Below, piece after piece: positions 1 to 5,240 of a DNA stretch of 12,250 bases. The notes beneath the pieces are model-generated. The model was not told where the DNA came from. It searched no databases and saw only the letters and a program-made list of their open reading frames with translations. A program made the translations under genes and the position numbers. Each line of letters begins with the position of its first letter. The stretch's first letter is position 1. The stretch comes from Sphingomonadales bacterium. GTDB lineage: Bacteria; Pseudomonadota; Alphaproteobacteria; Sphingomonadales; Sphingomonadaceae. The stretch is taken from assembly GCA_004292705.1 (NCBI GenBank), contig RDXA01000376.1:1-12250 (forward strand), read 5' to 3'.

Positions 1-601
1 CCCCAGTCTCGTGCCACAGATAAAACGGCGTAAAGGCCAGCCCCGCCCCGACCGGCGCGGGAACGCCAGTCAGGAAACCGGCGGATTTGTGCGGCTGGTC
101 GTCCACATCAATCCTGGCGTTGAAGCGTGCAAGGCGCAGCGCGCAGCAAATGGCAAAGGCGAGCGCCGCAAACCAGCCGAACGTCGGCCAGTCCTGCAAC
201 GACCACATGAACAGAATCAACGCCGGAGCAACGCCAAAGGAGAGCGAATCGGCAAGACTGTCGAGTTCCGCGCCAAACCGAGACTGGGCATTGAGCAACC
301 GGGCAACCCGCCCGTCGATCCCGTCGAGCACGCCCGCCAGCACGACCAGCCCGATTGCATAGGCCCACTGCCCGTCGGTCGCGAAGCGGATGCCAGTCAG
401 GCCCGAACACAGCGCCGCCGCCGTGATCGCGTTGGGTAGCATAGCCCGCAATGTCAGCCCGCGCGCATTGGCCTCTCGCCCTTCGGTCTCGTCCTCGTCC
501 TCGGCCGCCTTTGGCCCAAGCCGCGCGGGAAAAAAGCGCGCGCCCGGCAGTTTGCGAACGCGGCGTTTCCGCTGCCTTGGCGGAACGGCAGGATCGCTCA
601 T
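1..601 (-). CDS. pssA: CDP-diacylglycerol-serine O-phosphatidyltransferase (phosphatidylserine synthase), C-terminus cut by window edge
   Basis: This membrane enzyme transfers a phosphatidyl group from CDP-diacylglycerol to L-serine, giving phosphatidylserine, the substrate of the neighbouring decarboxylase. The reading frame runs from an ATG at 601 down to base 1 with no stop, so 200 residues are visible. The CDP-alcohol phosphotransferase signature is complete: D93, D96-G97-x2-A100-R101-x8-G110-x3-D114-x3-D118, where the aspartates bind the metal and the CDP headgroup. Hydrophobic segments lie near residues 55-72, 80-95 and 122-155. The ATG overlaps the psd stop in an ATGA (598-601), so translation is probably coupled to psd. 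Residues 1-50 are a basic then acidic extension (RKRR near 11-14, EDEDETE near 34-40) before the first membrane helix. Family assignment is firm; serine as substrate rests on the motif plus linkage to psd. Confidence 0.94.
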   Translation of the reverse strand, partial: MSDPAVPPRQRKRRVRKLPGARFFPARLGPKAAEDEDETEGREANARGLTLRAMLPNAITAAALCSGLTGIRFATDGQWAYAIGLVVLAGVLDGIDGRVARLLNAQSRFGAELDSLADSLSFGVAPALILFMWSLQDWPTFGWFAALAFAICCALRLARFNARIDVDDQPHKSAGFLTGVPAPVGAGLAFTPFYLWHETG

Positions 602-1350
602 TGCGCAATCCCCTCTATCAGCCCGCGCTGGCCGACCTCGGCGATCACCGTCTCGCCCGCGATTACTGTCTGACCGATCATGACCTTGGGATCGGTCCCG
701 GCGGGAAGATAGACATCAACGCGGCTTCCAAACCGGATCAGTCCGACCCGCTGCCCCTTGGCCAGCATGTCACCCGGCTTGACGAAAGGCACGATGCGCC
801 GCGCGACAAGGCCCGCAATCTGGGTGAAACCGAGTTTGAGGCCGTCGGTCCGCTCAACCAAGATATGCTGGCGCTCGTTTTCTTCGCTGGCCTTGTCGAG
901 TTCGGCGCTCATGAACCGGCCAGGAATGTAAACCACGCGCCGCACGGTACCCCCGACCGGTGTGCGGTTGATGTGAACATCGAACACGCTCATGAAGATT
1001 GACACCCGCGTCACCGGTCCCGAGGCAAGCCCGGTGAAGCCCGAACCGTCGTCGATCTGCAACTCCAGCGGCGGTTCGACCTCGCCAATCAGCATCACCG
1101 TGCCATCAGCCGGAGAAATGATCGCCGCATCGCTCTGCGGCACTACGCGTTCGGGATCGCGGAAGAAGGCAAAGATGCCGGCCGAAAGCAACAGCAACGG
1201 CCAGCCGATGATTTCCCAATCGAGTATGAGAAGGAAAAACAGGCTCACCGAAATGGCGATCAGCCCGAACCTGCGACCCTCCGGGTGGATCGCAGGCCAT
1301 TCCCAGACCGCTTCGCCGCGGCCTTTGTTATCGACGATCTCGCCTGCCAT
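598..1350 (-). CDS. psd: Phosphatidylserine decarboxylase proenzyme
   Basis: It decarboxylates phosphatidylserine to phosphatidylethanolamine at the inner membrane using a pyruvoyl group formed by self-cleavage. The 250-aa product is of the short alphaproteobacterial type. A hydrophobic pair of segments spans about residues 28-62, followed by FRDPER (63-68). SPADG (79-83) carries D82 and VFDVHINRTP (122-131) carries H126; these match the Asp and His of the catalytic triad. The self-cleavage site is FGS at 207-209 (in IRFGSRVD), so Ser209 should become the pyruvoyl residue, splitting a beta chain of about 208 aa from an alpha chain of about 42 aa. This FGS form replaces the LGST of the enterobacterial enzyme. 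Its stop overlaps the pssA start by four bases. It lies 51 bp downstream of the KAS III gene on the same strand, so one operon is likely. Confidence 0.95.
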   Translation of the reverse strand: MAGEIVDNKGRGEAVWEWPAIHPEGRRFGLIAISVSLFFLLILDWEIIGWPLLLLSAGIFAFFRDPERVVPQSDAAIISPADGTVMLIGEVEPPLELQIDDGSGFTGLASGPVTRVSIFMSVFDVHINRTPVGGTVRRVVYIPGRFMSAELDKASEENERQHILVERTDGLKLGFTQIAGLVARRIVPFVKPGDMLAKGQRVGLIRFGSRVDVYLPAGTDPKVMIGQTVIAGETVIAEVGQRGLIEGIAQ

Positions 1351-1374
1351 GGCTTATGCTTCTAGGGACGCCCG

Positions 1375-1393
1375 CCTGCCCCCGCAAGGCAGG
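1375..1393 (-). other. Small stem-loop between the KAS III gene and psd
   Basis: A six-base inverted repeat (CCTGCC / GGCAGG) with a seven-base loop sits in the 51-bp gap between the KAS III stop and the psd start. No T-run follows it on the minus strand, so it does not look like an efficient terminator. It may stabilise mRNA or mean nothing at this GC content. Confidence 0.3.
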
Positions 1394-1401
1394 TCGGCCT
1401 A

Positions 1402-2529
1402 TCAGGCGACCTTCCGTACGAACACGGTGCCAGCCGAATAGCCCGCACCGAACGAGCAGATCAGGCCGGTGTCGCCCGGTGCCAGATCCTGGTTGTGCTG
1501 GTGAAAGGCGATGATCGAACCTGCGCTCGAGGTGTTGCCATAAGTGTCAAGCACGGTCGGGCTTTCGTCTTCGCTGGCTTCATGCCCCAGCACCTTGTGC
1601 GAAATCAGCCGGTTCATGCCTGCATTGGCCTGATGCAGCCAAAGCCGCCTCAGGCCCTCCGGGTCGATTCCAAGGCGGGTCGCTTCATCAAGGATCATCT
1701 GGGCAACCATCGGCACCACCTCCTTGAACACCTTGCGGCCTTCCTGAACGAACAGCTTGTCGGGCGTGCCAGCAGTCTCCGGCGCAGCGCGATTGAGGAA
1801 GCCGAAATTGTTGCGGATATTGTTCGAAAAGACCGTTTTCAGCTTTGTGCCGAGAATCTCCCAATGCTGCACCGGGGCAATGGCTGCGTCCTCCACCAGC
1901 ACCGCCGTCGCCACGTCGCCGAAGATAAAGTGGCTGTCGCGGTCGCGCCAATTGAGGTGGCCCGAGGTGATTTCGGGGCTGACCACCAGCACGCTCCGCG
2001 CATTGCCCGCACGAATGTAGTCGGCCGCCGTCTGAATGCCAAAAGTTGCCGAGGAGCAGGCGACATTCATGTCGAAGCCAAAGCCCTCGATGCCAAGCGC
2101 CTGCTGGATCTCGATCGCCATCGCCGGATAGGGGCGCTGCATATTGGAGGCTGCGCACAGCACCGCGTCGACATCCGCAGGCGAGCGTCCGGCGCGATCA
2201 AGCGCCTGCCGCGCTGACGCAACACCAATCTCCGCCATCACCGATAATTCGTCATTCCTGCGCTCTGGCAAGCGCGGACCCATGACATCCGGGTCAAGGA
2301 TCGGTGCCTTGCTCATCACGTGGCGCGCCTTGATCCCGCTCGCCTTCTCGATGAACTCGGCCGATGAATAGGTCAGCGGTTCGGCATCGGGATTGGCGGC
2401 GTTGTGCCGGTCGACAAAAGCGTTGAAACTCGCAACCAGCTCTTCATTGGTGATGCTGTCGGGCGGCGTGAACAGGCCAGTGGCAGAAATGACCGGGCGA
2501 CCTGTCAGCGTAACGTGCGTTTCCTGCAT
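1402..2529 (-). CDS. Beta-ketoacyl-ACP synthase III family protein (FabH-like paralogue)
   Basis: Thiolase-fold condensing enzymes of this family join an acyl-CoA primer to malonyl-ACP by decarboxylative Claisen condensation. The 375-aa product has the full triad: Cys158 in NVACSSATFG, His299 in LHQAN and Asn332 in YGNTSSAGS. The glycine-rich C-terminal loop SFGAGYSAG (359-367) is also present. It is about 55 residues longer than E. coli FabH (317 aa). Much of the excess lies before the Cys, around residues 34-60. That length and divergence suggest a second KAS III rather than the housekeeping FabH, which usually sits with plsX. The ATG at 2529 has an AAGAGAG ribosome-binding sequence just upstream. 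It lies upstream of psd-pssA and 84 bp downstream of lysR, all on one strand. Primer specificity cannot be read from the sequence; a role in unusual acyl chains or a secondary metabolite is possible. Confidence 0.93.
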   Translation of the reverse strand: MQETHVTLTGRPVISATGLFTPPDSITNEELVASFNAFVDRHNAANPDAEPLTYSSAEFIEKASGIKARHVMSKAPILDPDVMGPRLPERRNDELSVMAEIGVASARQALDRAGRSPADVDAVLCAASNMQRPYPAMAIEIQQALGIEGFGFDMNVACSSATFGIQTAADYIRAGNARSVLVVSPEITSGHLNWRDRDSHFIFGDVATAVLVEDAAIAPVQHWEILGTKLKTVFSNNIRNNFGFLNRAAPETAGTPDKLFVQEGRKVFKEVVPMVAQMILDEATRLGIDPEGLRRLWLHQANAGMNRLISHKVLGHEASEDESPTVLDTYGNTSSAGSIIAFHQHNQDLAPGDTGLICSFGAGYSAGTVFVRKVA

Positions 2530-2551
2530 GGAACTCTCTTGGTTCGGAAGG

Positions 2552-2598
2552 GCGCGGCCTTAATCCTGCGCTGGCCGCGCTGCAAGTCTTGCAAGCGC
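2552..2598. promoter_or_regulatory. Two overlapping inverted repeats between lysR and the KAS III gene
   Basis: The 84-bp gap holds two inverted repeats sharing four bases. The first, 2577-2598, is GCGC-TGCAAG-T-CTTGCA-(A)-GCGC; its core TGCAAGTCTTGCA (2581-2593) is a perfect 13-bp palindrome. The second, 2552-2580, has perfect 8-bp arms GCGCGGCC / GGCCGCGC around a 13-base loop. As RNA the two stems exclude one another. No T-run follows either on the minus strand, so simple intrinsic termination is unlikely. An operator in the KAS III promoter or alternative mRNA folds are both possible; function is inference. Confidence 0.45.
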
Positions 2599-2613
2599 AA
2601 TGTCAGTGCGCGG

Positions 2614-3510
2614 TCAGATTGCGGGGGTCGGCTCGGGCGTCTGGTCGAGCACCTCGCGCAGCAGCGGATTGGGAAAGGTGCGGGCAATGGTCACGGCGTA
2701 GAATTCCTCCGTCAGGCCGGGCAGCTGAGCGAGTTCGTAAAGCACCCCTGCCGCCAGTTCGTCGCGCACCACGATTGGCGGGATCACCGCAATCCCCGCA
2801 TCGGAGCGGGCGAGCAGGCGCAGCATGGCCATGTCATCGGCTTCTGCGGCGACACGCGGGACAATGCCGAGCCGCTCGATCAGCGCGTCGAACCCGGCGC
2901 GCAAAGCGGTTTCGGGTGTGGGGAGAACCAGCGGCGCACGAGCCAGCAACACCGGAAGCCCCTGAGCCGCCAGCGCCAGACGGGTTCGCGCCCCGACGAG
3001 GCTTACCGGTTGTTCGGCTATGCGCCGCACCAGATAGGGGCTCGCCGCATCGCGCGCGGGCACCTGATTGGTCAGCAGCACATCAATCGTCATCGCCTCC
3101 AGCGCCCGCAGCAGCGAACCTTGCGTGCCCGAACGCAGCACCACTTCGACATCGTCACGGCCCAGCAGGGGTCCAAGAAATCCCATCTGGAAATTGCGCG
3201 ACAGGGTCGCCAGCGCACCGATGCGCAGAACCTTGCGCTGTCCGCCGACCGCGCGGAAGGTGGCCGTCAGCTGTTCGGAAGCCCGGAAAATCTGATCGGC
3301 ATAGTCAAGCGCAATCCGCCCTGCCTCGGTCAGCACCAGATTGCGCCCGCGTCGCTCGAATAGATCGTGCCCGAGATCTGCCTCGAGCGCCTTGATCTGG
3401 GTCGAGACCGCGCTCTGCGAAATGTTGAGAGCACGCGCGGCGGCAGTGAGCGTGCCTTCGCGCGCGACCGCCCTGAACAGGCGCAGGTGATGGAGATTGA
3501 GTGTCGCCAA
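2614..3510 (-). CDS. LysR-type transcriptional regulator divergent from dabBA
   Basis: This is a DNA-binding regulator of the LysR family, predicted to control the divergent dabBA operon and its own gene. With the start chosen it is 298 aa, a normal family length. Residues 1-62 form the winged helix-turn-helix (AVAREGTLTAAARALNISQS, then VSTQIKALEADLGHDLFERR). Residues about 95-290 form the co-inducer-binding domain. No ATG lies in frame near the domain start. The TTG at 3510 is preferred because it gives LATLNLHHLRLF, the usual opening of the family, and has a GGAA seven bases upstream. A longer in-frame extension to 3939 would run antisense through the dabB start and is not credible. LysR-type genes also sit beside DAB genes in sulfur-oxidising autotrophs, supporting a role in sensing inorganic carbon. 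The effector is unknown. Confidence 0.92.
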   Translation of the reverse strand: MATLNLHHLRLFRAVAREGTLTAAARALNISQSAVSTQIKALEADLGHDLFERRGRNLVLTEAGRIALDYADQIFRASEQLTATFRAVGGQRKVLRIGALATLSRNFQMGFLGPLLGRDDVEVVLRSGTQGSLLRALEAMTIDVLLTNQVPARDAASPYLVRRIAEQPVSLVGARTRLALAAQGLPVLLARAPLVLPTPETALRAGFDALIERLGIVPRVAAEADDMAMLRLLARSDAGIAVIPPIVVRDELAAGVLYELAQLPGLTEEFYAVTIARTFPNPLLREVLDQTPEPTPAI

Positions 3511-3525
3511 GGCAAGTTTCCACAA

Positions 3526-3550
3526 AATCGTTCGGTTCAAAAGAACGTTT
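3526..3550. promoter_or_regulatory. Candidate LysR operator in the lysR-dabB intergenic region
   Basis: An imperfect palindrome, AATCGTTC-N9-GAACGTTT, with one mismatched pair, lies in the only visibly AT-rich part of the gap. Its core TTC-N9-GAA contains the T-N11-A spacing typical of LysR sites (T3532, A3544). A second, nested repeat GTTC-AAAA-GAAC (3535-3546) shares the right arm. The site abuts and partly overlaps the dabB -35 box, a usual place for activator contact with RNA polymerase. Binding by the adjacent LysR protein is inference. Confidence 0.5.
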
Positions 3551-3577
3551 GACGATAAAATATGTATTTTCTTTAAT
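3549..3577 (+). promoter_or_regulatory. Predicted sigma-70-type promoter of dabBA
   Basis: A -35 box TTGACG (3549-3554) and a -10 box TTTAAT (3572-3577) are separated by exactly 17 bases. Each matches the housekeeping consensus at five of six positions, which is strong for a GC-rich genome. Transcription would begin near 3584, giving a leader of about 57 bases before the dabB ATG. Confidence 0.6.
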
Positions 3578-3640
3578 TTCGTCCACCCCCTATCCGGCAG
3601 AGCGTCTGCAAACCCTTCTTGCCGCCGGAGTGCTCGCTTC

Positions 3641-5218
3641 ATGCCCGACGCTATCGCCCTGACCATGCTGGCGCCGCTCGCGCTTGTCCCTGTCATCCTG
3701 ATCGCCCTCATCCGTCCCGGCAAGCGTCCCGGCAGCCTGCCGCGCTGGTCGGAAGGCGCGGCCTTCGCCGGTTTCGCGCTGGCTGTGGCAGGGCTTGTGC
3801 AGACCGCGCTCACCTCCTCCGCGGGCCTTGCGCTGCTTGATGGCCCGATCTCGTTCGCACTGCGCAGCGATCTGGTGAGCGCGAGTATGGCGAGCCTCGT
3901 CAGCTTCATCGCCTGGATCGTCATGCGGTACAGCCGCACCTATCTCGATGGCGAGGCGCGCGAAGGGGCCTTCCATGGTCTGATGCTGACCACCCTTGCC
4001 GCGGTGCTGGTGTTCGTGCAGGCCGCAACGCTGCCGACCATGATCATCGCAGCGGTCGCGGTCGGCCTGACACTGAAGCGCTTGCTCTTGTTCTACGCTG
4101 ACCGGCCCGAGGCGCAGCGTGCAGCCACCAAGTTCGCCGCCGTGTGGCACACTGGCGACATGATGCTGGTGATCGCCGCCGGACTGCTGTTCGCTCAGTT
4201 CGGCACGCTCGATCTGGCTATCCTTCCGGCCGCTGCCGCCGCCTCTGGCCTCGGCCTTGCTGGCACGCTCGGCATTGCTGCCATCGTCGCTGCGGCGGCC
4301 CTGAAGACGGCCGCATTCCCCCTGCACGGCTGGCTGACCGAGGTGATGGAAGCCCCTACGCCCGTGTCGGCCCTGCTCCATGCCGGGATCATCAACTCCG
4401 GCGGCGTGCTGCTCATCTCCGCTGCAGGCCTGGTACAGCAAAGCACAGGGGCCATGGCTGCACTGGTGATGATTGGCGGCTTCACCGCACTGTTCGGTGC
4501 TGCCGTGATGCTGACCCAGAGCGCAATCAAGACCGCGCTCGCCTGGTCAACGGTCTCGCAGATGGGCTTCATGCTGCTTCAGTGCGGCCTCGGCCTGTGG
4601 ACGCTGGCGCTGCTGCACATCGTTGCCCACTCGCTCTATAAAGCGCATGCCTTCCTCTCCTCGGGGAATGCGGTGGCCGAGGTCGCAAACATTCGCCGCC
4701 CCGGCGCTGTCGCCGTGCCGAGCGTTGCCGCAGTGCTCAAGAGCTTCGCGCTTGCCTTGGCGATTTTCGCAGGGATTGCGGCCACCTTCACCGCAGCCTT
4801 CGGCCCCAAGTCGCCGCAGGCCTTGGCGCTGGGTGCAATCCTGATCTTCGGGGTCGCCTACCTTGTGGCTCAAGGACTGGCAGACCGCGCCCCGGCCCAA
4901 CTGACCAAGCGCACAGTCGCAGCCGCGCTGGCGGCGGCAATCGGTTACTTCAGTTTCCAGACCCTCGCACAAGCGATCTGGGGGCCGATCCTGCCCGCTG
5001 CCCCCATGCCGACCGAGCTGGAATGGGCGCTGCTCGTGGTCGCGGTCGCAAGCTTTGGCCTTGTCGCCTTCGCCCAAGCGCTGTTCCCGCTGTGGGCCCA
5101 CCACCCCGCTACCGCCGGACTGCGCGTCCACCTTGCGAACGGCCTTTACCTCAACGCCCTGCTTGACCGCGCGATCGGCGGCTTCCGCACCACCGCCGGC
5201 AAGACCGCCGCACGCTGA
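3641..5218 (+). CDS. dabB: DabB, NuoL-like proton-conducting membrane subunit of the DAB inorganic carbon system
   Basis: DabB is the membrane partner of DabA; it is thought to pass a cation gradient's energy to directional CO2 hydration in the cytoplasm. The 525-aa protein is almost wholly hydrophobic, with about a dozen or more helices of the antiporter-like Complex I subunit family. The family core is clear: KTAAFPLHGWLTEVMEAP (222-239) then TPVSALLHAG, with K222 matching the channel lysine of NuoL. HIVAHSLYK (326-334) matches the NuoL HLMTHAFFK stretch. The glutamate expected in helix 5 is not seen; Val139 takes its place in an alignment by eye. The long C-terminal lateral helix of NuoL is absent, and there are no other nuo genes nearby. 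The ATG at 3641 has a GGAG ten bases upstream. An in-frame ATG at 3497 lies inside lysR and is rejected. dabA follows after 22 bp. Confidence 0.94.
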   Translation: MPDAIALTMLAPLALVPVILIALIRPGKRPGSLPRWSEGAAFAGFALAVAGLVQTALTSSAGLALLDGPISFALRSDLVSASMASLVSFIAWIVMRYSRTYLDGEAREGAFHGLMLTTLAAVLVFVQAATLPTMIIAAVAVGLTLKRLLLFYADRPEAQRAATKFAAVWHTGDMMLVIAAGLLFAQFGTLDLAILPAAAAASGLGLAGTLGIAAIVAAAALKTAAFPLHGWLTEVMEAPTPVSALLHAGIINSGGVLLISAAGLVQQSTGAMAALVMIGGFTALFGAAVMLTQSAIKTALAWSTVSQMGFMLLQCGLGLWTLALLHIVAHSLYKAHAFLSSGNAVAEVANIRRPGAVAVPSVAAVLKSFALALAIFAGIAATFTAAFGPKSPQALALGAILIFGVAYLVAQGLADRAPAQLTKRTVAAALAAAIGYFSFQTLAQAIWGPILPAAPMPTELEWALLVVAVASFGLVAFAQALFPLWAHHPATAGLRVHLANGLYLNALLDRAIGGFRTTAGKTAAR

Positions 5219-5240
5219 CCTCGCTTCACGGAGACCTGCC

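Noticed and set aside
3497..3640. Longer N-terminus for DabB starting at an ATG inside lysR
   Set aside because: The added residues are not hydrophobic or family-like, they overlap the lysR start, and they would span the promoter and operator. The ATG at 3641 has its own GGAG.
3641..5218. Calling the membrane gene a Complex I subunit (nuoL) or Mrp antiporter subunit
   Set aside because: No other nuo or mrp genes are present, the C-terminal lateral helix is missing, and it is directly followed by dabA; the DAB assignment explains all of this.
5055..5240. N-terminal extension of DabA into dabB
   Set aside because: It overlaps conserved dabB coding sequence and lacks a ribosome-binding site; the ATG at 5241 has GGAG at the right distance and gives the family length.
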